Of a stretch of 64,000 bases of DNA, positions 33,675-45,930 are shown in pieces. The stretch is from Elasticomyces elasticus (Eukaryota > Ascomycota > Dothideomycetes > Mycosphaerellales > Teratosphaeriaceae). Position 1 is the first letter of the stretch, and every line of letters begins with the position of its first letter. The position numbers and the translations under genes were made by a program. The notes beneath the pieces are model-generated. The model was not told where the DNA came from and did not search any database. It saw only the letters and a program-made list of their open reading frames with translations. The DNA is taken from the NCBI GenBank assembly GCA_035926095.1, contig JAVRQT010000006.1:186001-250000 (forward strand), given 5' to 3'.

Positions 33675-35908
33675 TCAGACTCTCATCTGCTGTGGGGGTG
33701 GGTATGGCAGATCGAGATCGCCAGTGTACTGAGTCACTTCCACATACTGCTGCTGTTGCCCATTGTTGGCACCCGGCTGCGAGCCGAAATGCAGCCCGTT
33801 TGCAAGGCCTAACGTGTCCTCATCGTTAAACTTAGATGGCGAGTGCTCGTCGAGTCCAGACTGCGAGATCGCTGGGTGTACTTGCCCTACTCGCGTGATT
33901 GGAGGCGGCGGTGACAGCATGGAGCCGTCAGCCGTATACTGCAGTTCTGGGGCAAAATGGGCGATGCAGTCGTACTGCAAAGGCCTCGTTGGTGTGTTTG
34001 GCACGCAGACTGGGCTTGCGTTTAGCTCAGTATACGATCCAGGTCGGCTTCCGAAAGCTTGGCTTGCGCTACGCTTTCGATAGTGAGGTTGATTGAAGTA
34101 TGGAGGCTTCCCCATAGTGACCTTGTTTTTGGAAACTTCAGCCGTGTCCGCAAAGTGAGGAGACACGGTCTCATGATCCTTAATGTCAGACGTGTCAATC
34201 ATCTCGACCAACTGGCCGTTGGTAGACCGAGGCTTCCAGTCCTGGATCGCTCTTTGGTACTCCGCCTCCAGCTCGACAGCATAGTGCTTGTGTGTAAACC
34301 ATGAATGCTGCAAGGCTTGCTCGGCCGACAATCGCTGTCTCTCATTGACATTGAGACAAGCACGGACGAAGTCTTTAGCCTTTCTGCCGACCTCACCCCA
34401 CTTCGTAGATTTGTCGATGAAGCCTAGATCCCATAACTGGGTACTGGCTAGTGCTTGTGAATGTTCATGTTGATCTTTTTCACGTTGAATGCTGTCGCTA
34501 TCGAAAGGCACCGCTTCGCCGGAGAGAAGCAGGGCAGTAACGCACCCGACAGACCAGATGTCGATTGCTTTGCTGTAGCCTTCGGCTTTGTTCCGATTCT
34601 GCTTCAAGTGTTTGAATACCTCTCTGCGCGAGCGATCAGTATTGCACTTGCAAATGGTAAGAGTGAAACTCACGGCGCTGTGTAGCCGTACGTGCCGACC
34701 AAAGACTGCATGCGAAACACCGTTGAGGTCTTGGAGACCCCAGTCACATCCGCGATCTTGCGTGATTGTCCAAAATCAGTCAGCACCACTCTAGCCCCTG
34801 GTCTCCACGAGGTCATCAACACATTTTCTGGCTTGATGTCGCGATGCACAATGTTGTGATCGTGCAGGTAGTTCACTGCTTTGAGAATTTGGCGAGCGAT
34901 GACCGCGGCTTCTGGTTCACTCATCTTGCCCGTACGGTCAACAGATGTGAACAGATCGCCTCCCGTGATGAGCTCCTGGAATATGTAGATGTTATGCGTC
35001 ATACAAAACACCTTCTCGAGCGAGATAATGTTCGGATGGCATATATCCTTAAGGATCTCGTACTCGCGCCTCATGACTGCACGGTGCTTAAGACACCGCT
35101 GCTTGGCTTCCTCAGCGTGAGCCACTTGTTCGGGGTCGGATGACGGAGCTGTACCAACAACACGCGGAACCGAGATGATCTTGCAGGCCACCTGCCGTTT
35201 TGTGGATTGTTTCACCGCTACCAGAACGCTGGCAAAGCCCCCCGAACCGAGGACGCGATCGTGAACCGTGAACTGTTTGGAGAAACGTTCAATCTCCTGT
35301 CGTCTGACATCGTTCAGACCACTTGGGACGCTGATATTAGCTTTGAACTCGATCGAGGTCGTAAGTGTAAGCTGTAGCACGTCTCCGTCGTTGAGCAAGA
35401 TGTCGCCACTATCTCTGCGAAGCGTGCAAACATCGCTCGGATTGTTGGAACCCGAGGACTTGAGATAGACGGAATTTGACGAAAGAACGCGGACGTATAC
35501 CAGTGGAGCGACAGCGGAGCTGACCTCACCGTCGCCCTCTCCGTATATAACACAGTGCAGGTGCAGATGGTGCGAAGAGATTGTCATGTCCTCGATGCCG
35601 AGGAAGCGCTGTATCGTCTTTCGACCGATGTCGAAGTCGCTGAAAGCTGCGATCCAGCCTCGGCCTGCTGAAGCGTCAGTGGCTGCAACCATGCTGTGCT
35701 TGCGGGTACTCGTACGGCTCTTGAAGCCTTCACGATGGAAAATGAGACTAGGAGGATCTTTGGGGGGTTTCACGACGTCGGTGAGATTCGAATGCTGGTC
35801 CTGTTCTTCATGTTTGTGTTCGTGCCGTTCGTCGTAATGGTCGCATTCATCATACTCGCTGGAGTACTGTTGTTCATCATGATCAATGTTATCTGTTTGT
35901 TCAGCCAT
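33675..35908 (-). CDS. FHA-domain Ser/Thr kinase (Rad53/Chk2/Mek1 group)
   Basis: Two exons on the minus strand, 35908-34674 and 34623-33675, give 727 residues. The intron 34624-34673 is 50 nt and splits the Pro of the APE-like motif (GTYGYTAPEVF). An acidic/His-rich N-terminal tail is followed by an FHA domain at about 90-200 (FDIGRKTIQ, ISSHHLHLHCVIYGEG). The kinase domain starts at about 218 (DRVLGSGGFASVLVA) with K in VACKIIS, HRDIKPENVL, DFGQSRK and IDIWSVGCV. The C-terminal 200 residues are Ser/Pro/Gln-rich. One FHA before a CaMK-type kinase fits Cds1/Chk2 or meiotic Mek1; the sequence alone does not decide between them. Confidence 0.88.
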
Positions 35909-36132
35909 GTCACATCGATTTTGACGGTGAGTCGCGTATCAGTGAGCAGATCTCACGTCTGCAATGTAGAGTCGATGTCTGGATGCGGCGTCGAAGTCAA
36001 GAGGTGACGTTGAAAGCCGCGACACCGAACTAGCGCGCCAAGGCCGCGGTAGTCCCGCGCCCTCACACATCTCAGATTTCGAGCTTCGACTTGGAGCTCT
36101 TCTTTGCATCCCGCAATCTCATAACAGGCGTT

Positions 36133-36183
36133 GTATGTATACACCGCCAATGGCTTCGACACGCATGGCTAACTCCCTCACAG
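36133..36183 (+). promoter_or_regulatory. possible 5'-leader intron of the eL41 gene
   Basis: Starts gtatgt, has a branch-like ggctaac 13 nt before its end, and ends ctcacag, 14 nt before the eL41 start codon. It contains two ATGs that splicing would remove from the leader. Inferred from signals. Confidence 0.55.
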
Positions 36184-36197
36184 TCAACTAGCCCGTC

Positions 36198-36332
36198 ATG
36201 AGAGCCAAGTGGCGCAAGAAGCGCGTGCGGAGGCTCAAGCGTAAGAGAAGAAAGACTCGGGCTCGCAGGTACGTGATATCCAACCCAATGGTTCATTGAC
36301 GATAGCAGTACTGACCGGCTCGCAGCAAATAA
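36198..36332 (+). CDS. RPL41: large-subunit ribosomal protein eL41 (25 residues)
   Basis: This is the smallest ribosomal protein, an Arg/Lys-rich helix that bridges the two ribosomal subunits. Exon 1 (36198-36268) reads MRAKWRKKRVRRLKRKRRK followed by TRAR and two bases of a Ser codon. After a 57-nt intron (36269-36325), exon 2 supplies one base, a Lys codon and TAA. The product matches the near-invariant eukaryotic eL41 along its whole length. A nearer acceptor at 36307 would break the conserved RSK ending. It is far too short for routine gene calling. It lies between the FHA kinase (divergent, 289 nt) and GCN2 (convergent, 333 nt). Confidence 0.95.
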
Positions 36333-36665
36333 ACAACTCGCCTCAATCACCCACACAAACCGGCCACTGCAAGCACTACAACCGTCACACGACCACTCAA
36401 GCTCCGCGCTGAAGGAAGGATCCAAACCTGACAGCGCCATCGCGGCAATACTCTATGGACGCGTGCGGATGGCAAGCAATGGCAGGGTGTTCAACGGAAG
36501 CCTTGGGAGCTGAAGCGACGTAACATGCATGAGAGCTCTCTAAAACCGGCAGGCTTGGTGCAAGCTGTCTTTGAGAGTATGGAAGGGTGAACAAGCAATA
36601 GAAGCACGACTCAGCGCTCGGCCATTGTATCAAGCAAATCACCTTCACCATCAACGTCATTAGTC

Positions 36666-39600
36666 TCACGTTCCAACGTCGTAGTAGATGCAAGTGCCCG
36701 TGCGGAAGTTGAAAACGCATGCTTCTCGCGGACCTCCCTCATCACTCCATTTGGTCCTCCATGATGCAAGGATCTCCTGAACCTGGCCAACATACTGTCG
36801 CTCGTTCAACTGGCAACCTTGCACGGCCTGACGCCAGCCCTCGGCATCGCCGAGTCGCGTGTCTTTAATGGAGTCAAGCACGCTGTCGCTGGTCTCAATC
36901 GCCAGGATCGGCGCATCTTTCCACTCCTCCAGCTTTGTTGACCATCGCTGCTGCGCTGCCTCAACGATGTGATATTTGTTTCCCTTCTTGCTTCGGCTCG
37001 CTGAGATGAGCACCTGGACGTTGTTCTTGCGCTCGGCGTCATGGTGGCCGCTGGGTTGGCGCATGAACGATGGCGGCCGGGTCTTGCTAGTCTCTCCATC
37101 GCGAAGCTCCTGTTGCAAGTAGCCGGTGAGTGAGTTGATCGGCACGTCGACCTCGTCGGTCTCGGCACCGGACTTTCTCACTCGTACAGTGTTGGATGCT
37201 TCATGCCTGACAGCCACAACAAAGTCATGGTCAAGCACTCCTGCACTGCTGCGACTGCCAGTGGCAAACTCGGCGCTTAGGTCACTGGCCCACAGAGAGG
37301 TGAGGATCTTCAAACCTGCTGCAGTCGAGCCTTCTGTCGGACCGGCTTCCACAAGCACATTGCACCTCTTCGGCATCGTGTCGACAGGTTGGGGGTCCTT
37401 GAGAAAAGCTTTCTTACCGCTCTCGCCTTGACTTCGGGACATGTGGGTGATTATCGCGTCCAGACCAATTGACACACCGACAGCTCCTTCACAAGACTTC
37501 GCAGCTACCAAAGGTCGGTGCGCTCGTATCAAGACGTCGTAACGGCCTCCCGCTGCGATGACTGCTCGACCCGACTTCCGCTCCAGCACACACTGGAAAA
37601 GCATGCCGCCTTCGTACAGTTTGGCGTTGACGCTTCCCATAGGCGCAATGTAGACTTTGAGCTGCAGCGAAAAGTGCGCAGTAGCACTGACTATCTCGTG
37701 TAACGAGCGCAGGCCTTCTTCGAACTTCGATCTGATGCGTGCACTGGCAATCTCGGATAGCGTACGCAGGCGAGCGAACGCTTTGTCTGGGCTTTCCCGA
37801 AAGTCGAACTGCTGTAGGTCATCGAGTGAGGTATCTGGGAGGCCAAACTTCCGCAGCTCAGCCCGTACTTTGCTCCACGTCCATTGATGCACTCCTAGCT
37901 TACTCAACGTCTCTTTCACAGTGGCTTGCTGAGCGACGGGGATCCGACAGAGGTCCAGTATTGCATCGAGCATGACAGTGTGGTTGAGGTGTATGCAAAT
38001 AGACGTTGAAGATGAGAAAGAAGGCATGGCGCATACGACCTCGTCCATAACCTTGAGAACCTCTGCATCGTCAAGTGCTGGATCTTCGCCTGAGCCGACT
38101 TGTGCGACGTCAAAGTCTACCTCGTCACTGACTTTGGGAGCACCGCCTGTGAAAGCATCCCGGTATGCTGAGCCGAAGGTGAACGTTCGCTTTACGAGTG
38201 GGGATTGCTTCGCAAGCTGCCTTGCATGTGGCAGCGTCAGATCGTATGGCATTTGCAAGAGGTTTCCGGAAGCATCGAGCAGCTGCACCACATTTGCGTT
38301 AGTGTAGTAGCCCGAGCGCGGAAAGATGCTATCCCGGCGTATCTCTTCTGCACCGTGTCGACGAAAGACAGCCGACATCGTCTGCATTGCGACAGATCTG
38401 TGTCTCAGACGAGTCGCACTATCGCTGGTCACCGCACCTTTCGCGTCCCATGCAAGAGCCTTCACACGAGTACTACTAGCTGGATCGTGGGCGAACAAAG
38501 CTGACATCATCTTCTGGTGGTATGGAGACCGTGGGTCTGTCAGACCGCTCAAAGCCTGCCTGATGGTTTCGTCTTCGATTTTGACGGGCAGGATATCGCC
38601 ACGAAGCAACTCCAGGCTACTTGGCCGCTCGCTAGGCTTGTGCGATATCAAACAAGTGATAAGCTTGCCCTGAGCTGTTTTCTCGCCATTGAGTCGATAA
38701 GCAGTGGGCAGCTCATGTTGCTTCTCGCGGATCTGCTGAAGCGCTCGGATGCGCTCCATCGCCGTCCCGAACGTCTCGCACATCTCATAAAACATTATGC
38801 CCAATGAGTACATGTCGGCCTTGTCATTGTAGGATCCACCCGAAGAAGAGCGCAGCTCCGGGGCGACGTAAAGCGCTGTGCCAACGCTGCGGGTCATATC
38901 TCCGCCGGCACTATGGCCGCTCATTATGGTGCTGCGATCCACAGTCTGATACTGGCTAGTAGTAGCCAGACCAAAGTCCCCAATCTTCGGATTGCTTGCC
39001 AGATCGATGAAAACGTTGTCAGGCTTCAGATCCCGATGAATGATGCCGTGGCCGTGTATGTGGGCAAGACCTTCGGTGATCTGTCTTGCATAGCGCCATG
39101 TCTCATCGCTACTCATGCCCTTTCGGATAAGATCGCGCAGAGTATGCCTTTCACAATACTCCATCTGTATGTACAGAACAGACGGCGGTCTCTGTGAGGC
39201 CGAGCGCGACTTCTTGAGACCCATCTCTCTAGGGTTGGAGTCCTCGGTTGATTCAATAGCGGATTCGTCATTACTCGCCGCTTCGTCGTCGTCGCTATCG
39301 TCGTCCCCAAACTCGATCTGTGGGTAGCCACTAGAACTGACAAAGTCAAGTCCGCCTGCGCTAGAGACTCCAAAGTCCATGCGCGGTCCATCTGAGGTCG
39401 TGTCGTCTGTCGTATCGTCGGTGGTCTCTTCTGTAGTGGAGTTGATCTCCTCGCCCAGTCCTCCAGAGAAGTCGGTCTCTACCCAAGTGGAGAAGTATCT
39501 GGACTGATCAGTTGAGCTCGATATAACGTGATCAGGCGGCTTACCGAACAACATATGGATGGTTCAACCTATTGAGGAGCATGACCTCAGAGAGAACCTG

Positions 39601-41520
39601 GTCGAGCAGCTGCGCGGATTGTTTAACTTTCTTTACGGCATAAACGCCACCGTCAAGCTTGTTCCGTGCTTTCACCACCTCACCATAACCACCTTTACCA
39701 AGCCGACCTATTTCCGTAAAGTCTGCAGCGTACCGGGAGACAGGTTCTGCAATGTTTGAAGAGTTGTGCCGTGATCGACGCCTCGCAGACATGATACTGG
39801 AGCTCTGCCTTCTAGCTTGGCTTGAGTTTGGTAAAGAGAGAGTCTGAAAGACCTCCACGTCGGTCCTCAAAAACTCCGAAGGCAGCAAGTCAAAAGCAGA
39901 TGCTCGTCGCTTCGGATCTTGAGCGAGCGCCTTCTGTAAAATATCTTCAAAAGGTTCCGATAGGTCAAGCCGAGCGAGCAGCACATCGGGAGACTGATAT
40001 TCAGCAACAATGTGAAGACCCAGGAACATCTGCGCAATGACGACCCCGACTTGCCAGACGTCAATCTTCCTCCGACTTGAGACACTATCAGTCTCGCTTT
40101 CGGGAACTCTCCACTTGGGTTCTGCAGCAGAATGCTCCACATGTAGCCTCCAGTGGCCGAGCTTACCTATTTTGACAGTCATCGAGGGTTTGCTCTCCAG
40201 GAATATTGAAGAGCAAGACAGGCTGCCGTGTGTCACACCTTGATTGTGCAAAAAGTCCAGCGCTTCGAGGAGGGTAATGGTAATGCGACGAGCGTTGCTT
40301 GGGCGTAGTTGGCTCATATCAATCAGATCTGTCGAGCCACACAATTAGCACAGAAGCAATAAGGTTCCGATATATCTAAATAGACTGTGGGGCATACCAT
40401 GCAGAGTTCCGCGGTCAGCAAATTCGCTACATAAGGTCACCTGCGACCTCGTGGCATCCAATTTGTCAATTCTGTACGCGAGAAGGCCCAGGATGCCATC
40501 GTGTCGAACTTTTCGCACAGTGGTCAAGAAGTCCTCTATCTGCAGGATCTCTTCTCGGGTTTTCTGTACTATCAGACGCTTCACTGCTACAAGAGGAGTC
40601 GAATGCCCGCTAGACTGAGCGCGTGCCAAGTGCAGTTGCTCGCCACTTCGTGTTTCCAGAGGGCTAAGCAGAGTGACGCTTGTGAAGGAATGAGTTTCGT
40701 TCCCTTCCAAGACTACAGCAGGCTGATCGAATGTGACAATATGGTCGCTGATATCCACGACCGGTACCTTCGCCTGCATACACATCAGCGGTGTTTGCTA
40801 GTACAACTGGCAGTTTACAACACTTACAGGCTTCCGCTTCTCACGCCGACTGAGCTCAGCATTCACCAGCTCCTGCGTCGAGCGCTCAAGTTCCGCTTCG
40901 GCTTCACGCACCCGCCGAGCCTCTGCCTCCTCTGCATCTTTAGCGAGTGCTGCAGCGATTTCTTCGGCGCTGGCTCGTTCTTCTTCCAGGCTTGGCAATG
41001 TGCCTTGCTGACGGGCAGTCACAGCATCCTCAAGTGCATCCTGTATGTCGGATGCAATTACATGTATCATCACCTCTCCAAGAAGTTGGGATGGTCGCTT
41101 GGCAACGATGTTGCGGACTCGATTTTGCGTACGTTCATGATACGTTTCCAGACCAGTAACGTCCAACAAAGGTGCACTTTTCGGATATGTGGCTGTCAGG
41201 CGGACAGACAGCACAGCCAGGCTCTCCTGGTCAGAAAACGCTCGTAGTTTGAGCTTGAAACTTCGATCAGTAGTTTTGCTCCAAGCACCTTTCATCTCTA
41301 TTTCCTCGTAGTCGTCCATGTATATCGCTCTGAGAACCTCAATTTCCTGTACTCATGGCGATGACTCAGTAAAGGCTGCATTTTGATCATTTCCATCAAA
41401 GACTTCATAAGTACGCACCTCATCTTGAACCTCTCCATAATTGATGGCAGGCTGGGCATTAGCGCCACCTTGCCGAATCTCTGTCTTGTTATTCTTTTTC
41501 CAGGGCGATTTCGGAGCCAT
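36666..41520 (-). CDS. GCN2: eIF2-alpha kinase GCN2
   Basis: Gcn2 senses uncharged tRNA and phosphorylates eIF2-alpha to start general amino-acid control. Five exons on the minus strand: 41520-41419, 41346-40828, 40773-40398, 40328-39545 and 39498-36666, total 1,537 residues. Order: RWD domain (about 25-140, EIEVLRAIYMDDYEEIE) that binds Gcn1; a charged helix; a pseudokinase (about 240-510, lacking a proper HRD and DFG); the kinase (about 535-893) with GKGGYGEVV, YAVKKVK, an acidic insert, IIHRDLKPDN, DFGLAT and activation-loop threonines in MTRSVGTALYVAPE; a HisRS-like domain (about 920-1360); and the C-terminal ribosome-binding region. All intron phases agree. The first intron (41347-41418) contains ATGACTCA, a Gcn4/CPC1-type site. 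Confidence 0.96.
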
Positions 41521-42004
41521 GATGTCTGATCTGATGGCTTACGATCGTCTTATATTGGGACGACCTCAGAACATACAGCCGAAGCTGCAGTCCGCTACGC
41601 AGTGGATTGCATTTTGCTGCTTCTTTACACAAAATAATTATCGATGTTGATTGTGAGGTTCGGCGAGCAGTCATTCGGGTGGCTAAGGTTGTCGTAGCGG
41701 CGGCAGATCCGTGCGGCCCGTCGATCTACCGCAGCTTCCTCTTTGAGCCCGATGTCAACAAACCCGGATCTCGTTGCTATCGCGCCGACGATTGCGCAAC
41801 ACCAGCATTGATTGCGTGCATCCACCACTCGCTGCTGTCGCCGGATCGCTGAAGACAAGCTGCATACATCGCGATCATGCTGCATTGGCTTGCGGGCTCA
41901 AAGCAGCCTGAAGGGTCAATAGGTATGATGCCCAGTGTCTTGCGCCGCCATAACCACTCACTGACCATGTGTGCGAAGATCCGGACGCGACAGGCCACAT
42001 CGAT
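41521..42004. promoter_or_regulatory. divergent GCN2 / Cut12-like promoter region
   Basis: A 484-nt interval between the two start codons. Open frames across it are short and unconvincing. No upstream leader features could be assigned. Confidence 0.45.
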
Positions 42005-43813
42005 ATGCCAGAAACACCCGCGCCTGTCTTTGCGGTACGGGCTTTCAAGCAGGCAATCTTTGGCACACCACAAACAGTGCAGGCAAAGCCGCGACGAAAT
42101 TCCAACAACGACCACGCACGAACTCGACCTCAGAGTATGAGGCAGGAGAGACCACAAATGGTACGACCTAAGTCATCAGGAGACACGCGTTTGCTGGCCC
42201 GCGACGATGAGCCAGCCGTGCTGGAACCTCTTGCATCCCCAACGAAAGGAATATTGATGACACCGGGCACGGCAGCGACCAAGCGCAAGACTGTGACCTT
42301 CGGAGAACACATCGGGGACAAAGAGGAGAAACGTCCAACGAAAAGTGGTCTGCCTGATGACTTTCCTGGCAAGTTTCCTAGCCCGTGGGTCTCTTCCAAA
42401 TTAGCCGTGGACTTGTCTGGAGCTCCCGCAGATTCCACACGAGGTCGCAGCAAGCTTACGGAGGCGCTGGAGCAGGTGCGTGATGAGTCTGCGAAGAAGG
42501 CGCATAAGCGGAGTAAGAGTAAGGAGGATAGCGAGGTCGACGGAGAACCGGAGGAGCCCCTGCAGGAGTCAGCCGTGTGTTGGAAGACGCAGTACGATGT
42601 GTATCGGGACAACTCGCAGCGGGAGATCAAGAAGCTCATCACAAAGCAGAAAGCGGCGAAGAGCTTTGCAAAGGAAAAGGACTGGCAATGCACCGAACTC
42701 GCCGATGAGCTGCGGCAGGAACGTAAGAAGGTTGAGAAGCTGGAACGGAAGACTGTGGAGCTTGAGACGCAACTGTACGCTATGCGCGAGCAATTGAAGC
42801 AGCAGGACAATGGATCTTTGCCCAGCGAGACTACAGTCACGACCGAGGCATCCAAGAGTCGAGCAGCTCGAACACTCGACACCCTGAAGGTGATCTCAGC
42901 TACCGCTGTGGTCCAAGCACATGTAGAAAATTCTTCTATCCCCACGAGCGGTCCAAAACTTGAACCACGGACATCTCGGGAGCCCGTACGAGACACCCTA
43001 TCAGAACAAGAGAAGTCGAAGCCTGCTATTGAGGACGCAAAGCCAAAGGCGAGAGTCAGACCAATCAACATTCGCACAAAGACTAGCGATGATATCTGGA
43101 ACCAGTCCGTCAACCCCTCGAGCCCGGTTGCCACTCGATACACGAATGCCCCTACATCGCCAAAAGCCGGACGCGCAGTCACTAGTGGGACCGGCGCCAC
43201 ACCGCTTATGTCGTTGAGTGTCAATAGTGTACCCACTGCTGGCCTGGTGCGCAGAGACTCTGCTCTACCGTCGCCAACGAGCGATCGCTTCTCGAAGCAA
43301 CCTCTAGTGCGGCAAGAGGTTCCACGGTCAGCCAGGGCGGTAGTCAAACCCACTGGGTCGCCTTTGCTGTCGCCAGATCTCCCATTGCCATTATCTGAGT
43401 CGGTCCCGGTAGACCTCGCAGCTCCGCAACCACCTATACCTCAGCAAATCGCGACGAAGGAAGTCGTTGACGATGTATCAATGCCGATGCCTGCCTCCAG
43501 CCCATTCCAGACCACTCCCACACGATCGGCGCCTGGCGCAACCACGAAGATGTCCTACTTCGACCGCGTGTCACAGCGAGCTGGCGGTGCCGCCGAGCTG
43601 TCAAGCACGAAAGAGAATGTGGCGCCGGCATTGAAGGAGAAGACATCAGCCACGGATGCGGTGAAACCCACTGCGGCTTGGAACTCGATGAACGCACCAA
43701 ACGTAGGCAAGCGAGTCACAAGCTTGACTGACAAGTCGGGCAAGGAGGTCGGGCTGGAACGAATTGAGGCCGCGAAGGCCAGGATGGCAGCACGAGGGAG
43801 AGTGCTGTCGTAA
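42005..43813 (+). CDS. Cut12-like spindle pole body-associated protein
   Basis: The N-terminus MPETPAPVFAVRAFKQAIFG and the block SPTKGILMTPGTAATKRKTV resemble the Cut12/spindle-pole-body formation family, which anchors the spindle pole body in the nuclear envelope and promotes Cdc25/Polo activation. A coiled coil spans about residues 190-270 (VCWKTQYDVYRDNSQREIKK, then ELADELRQERKKVEKLE). The C-terminal half is Ser/Pro/Thr-rich and probably disordered. The RKTVTF sequence fits a PP1-docking RVxF motif, a feature functionally important in fission yeast Cut12. The frame opens at 41969, but the second ATG at 42005 begins exactly at the conserved block, so I prefer it (602 residues). Confidence 0.75.
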   Translation: MPETPAPVFAVRAFKQAIFGTPQTVQAKPRRNSNNDHARTRPQSMRQERPQMVRPKSSGDTRLLARDDEPAVLEPLASPTKGILMTPGTAATKRKTVTFGEHIGDKEEKRPTKSGLPDDFPGKFPSPWVSSKLAVDLSGAPADSTRGRSKLTEALEQVRDESAKKAHKRSKSKEDSEVDGEPEEPLQESAVCWKTQYDVYRDNSQREIKKLITKQKAAKSFAKEKDWQCTELADELRQERKKVEKLERKTVELETQLYAMREQLKQQDNGSLPSETTVTTEASKSRAARTLDTLKVISATAVVQAHVENSSIPTSGPKLEPRTSREPVRDTLSEQEKSKPAIEDAKPKARVRPINIRTKTSDDIWNQSVNPSSPVATRYTNAPTSPKAGRAVTSGTGATPLMSLSVNSVPTAGLVRRDSALPSPTSDRFSKQPLVRQEVPRSARAVVKPTGSPLLSPDLPLPLSESVPVDLAAPQPPIPQQIATKEVVDDVSMPMPASSPFQTTPTRSAPGATTKMSYFDRVSQRAGGAAELSSTKENVAPALKEKTSATDAVKPTAAWNSMNAPNVGKRVTSLTDKSGKEVGLERIEAAKARMAARGRVLS

Positions 43814-44250
43814 GCAGGTTCGATCACAACCATGACATTGTCTGCTGGTCAGGGTTTGGGCTGTCGTTATTGATCTCTTAGCATGGCGTTACGGTTGGAG
43901 GAATACCCCGGTCTGCTCGCAGCGTCTATGCACTGTGAGCGTACATAGATAGACTTGTCGCATCTTGCTACCGCTTGTGTGCTACTCTGCTATGTAAATC
44001 GTCCGAACATCCCCCTCCTACGTACGCAAACCTGCTTCAGCCTCCCCCGCAGGATCGACACAATGCATGCAGATCTCGGCGCCAGGAAGCTTCAATTCGA
44101 GAATAGACTCTCGCTGTGACGCTGCGCAACTCGCAGACCGAGGCTGAAGAGGAAGTTCGAGGTAATATGAGTTCGCGCAAGGGCGCTTTCTTTCCCTCTG
44201 CCACTCTCCCTCTCAAGCGGTAAAGCTGTCCTCAAAGCAACAAACATCCA
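43814..44250. other. intergenic: Cut12-like 3' flank and MFS promoter
   Basis: 437 nt between two plus-strand genes. No feature was seen beyond positional promoter and terminator roles. Confidence 0.4.
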
Positions 44251-45652
44251 ATGGCAGTAGCACCACCCATCGCACCGGCACGGCGAAAGCAAGTGTTGAG
44301 AGTGCTCTTCATCTCGTTGCTCCTCGATTTGGTGTGTCTGATGTTGTATGTATCCGGACGAACAATAGCTAACCAGATGACAGATCTCCTTTACCTTCAT
44401 CCTCCCCTTGTTCCCAAAGCTCCTTGAGTTCTATCGTAATACCGAGATAGAAAGATCTGGCACTGTACTGTCACGCATACTTTACGGCTTGAATACATAC
44501 AAGAACAGCTTCTCGAAGCCGATCAACGATCGCTATGATATCGTACTGCTGGGCGGAGCAATGGGCTCGCTGTTCTCGCTATGCCAGGCCATAGCGTCCC
44601 CATTCATCGGAACATTGTCAGACCGATACGGACGACGAACAGCACTGCTCTGGTCCATGGTGGGCAACATTGCGTCGGTGGCTCTATGGTGTGCCGCGAC
44701 GGACTTCAGGACCTTCTTGGCGAGCAGAGTGGTTGGTGGTTTGAGCGAGGGTAACGTACAGCTCGCGCTCGCCATTGCAACCGATGTCAGCAGCGATGAA
44801 GAACGCGGAAAGACAATGGCAATGGTGGGTGCATGCTTTAGCATTGCATTCACTTTTGGGCCGGCTCTAGGAGCAGCTCTGTCGCAGATCACTACGGTGG
44901 CAGCCAACCCGTTTGCGACCGCAGCAGGAGTGTCACTACTCCTGATCGTCACAGAGACGGTCTACTTATATGTTGCTCTACCGGAGACGCATCCTCGACA
45001 GCAGCCGAAGACGAATGGTCACACTCAGCCTGAGAAACAGGTTGTCGAGAGACGAGAGCGGACCAACTCGCATATGTTGGTCAACCTCACACACTTCAGC
45101 TTCATCTTCTTCTTCAGCGGCATGGAATTCAGCCTGCCATTCATGACCTACGATCTGTTCGCCTACAAAGCGAAGGACTCTGGACGGCTACTGGGCTACA
45201 TTGGCCTTGTTGCCAGCTTATTGCAGGGCGGTGTGGTGCGGCGCATGCACCCTTTGCGCGTGGTACAAGTTGGCGTTATTAGCTGTGCAGCGGCTTTCTT
45301 CCTCTTGGCAAGGCTGGACACCGAGCGCGGTCTCTACGGCGCAGCAACATTACTGGCTGTCACGAGCAGCACGGTTGTCACCGGTCTCAATAGCCTGTCG
45401 AGCTTCGAAGCGGGCAGTGAGGAGCGAGGAGAAAAGCTTGGAAACCACCGCAGCTTTGGTCAGTTTGGTCGGGCTTTGGGACCGCTGATCTTTTGTACTA
45501 TGTATTGGTGGGCGGGGCGTGATGTAGCATACGCGATTGGCGGCGCTGGCATGGTGGGCGTAGCTGGACTGGTGTTTGGCGGGCTGAAAGCTCCCAAAGG
45601 CTTGCAGCTCAAGCCCGCGAAAAACAATGTAGCTACAGAAGCGAGAGCGTAG
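44251..45652 (+). CDS. major facilitator superfamily transporter (MFSD10/TETRAN-like)
   Basis: Two exons, 44251-44331 and 44384-45652, encode 449 residues. The 52-nt intron splits the first membrane helix (LFISLLLDL / ISFTFILPLFP); the frame starting at 44408 would miss this helix. The MFS loop 2-3 signature is clear (GTLSDRYGRRTALLWSM), followed by SRVVGGLSEGNVQLALAIATDV and GPALGAALS, typical of the drug:proton antiporter-like half. About 12 hydrophobic helices with a charged central loop (RQQPKTNGHTQPEKQVVERR) are present. The substrate is unknown. The closest described relatives by pattern are the organic-anion/tetracycline-type transporters, but this is only a fold-level assignment. Confidence 0.88.
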
Positions 45653-45930
45653 ATCTGTTGGACAAGATACCTTTGACCTCATGGTGGCTGTGCCCTGCAT
45701 CTACCTTCTGGTGACCAGCAACTGCGCTTGTCCTCTGCGCGTGCACGTAGATCGTTGCTGTCTGTCAGCTAGTCAGTTACCACTCGCACGCAGCCGCATG
45801 TAATCTTGCGATTGGGCACATAAAAGGAACTTCAGCTTGAATTGGTGCGATGCACGTGCCGCTGTACAAGTCGTTTCTCATTATGGGTATCATCCACGCT
45901 CGAACGCCGATTACAGAGATCCGTTCACAG

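Noticed and set aside
42130..43353. 407-codon antisense frame opposite the Cut12-like gene
   Set aside because: Ser/Cys/Arg-rich shadow of the coiled-coil coding strand, with no start context or domain.
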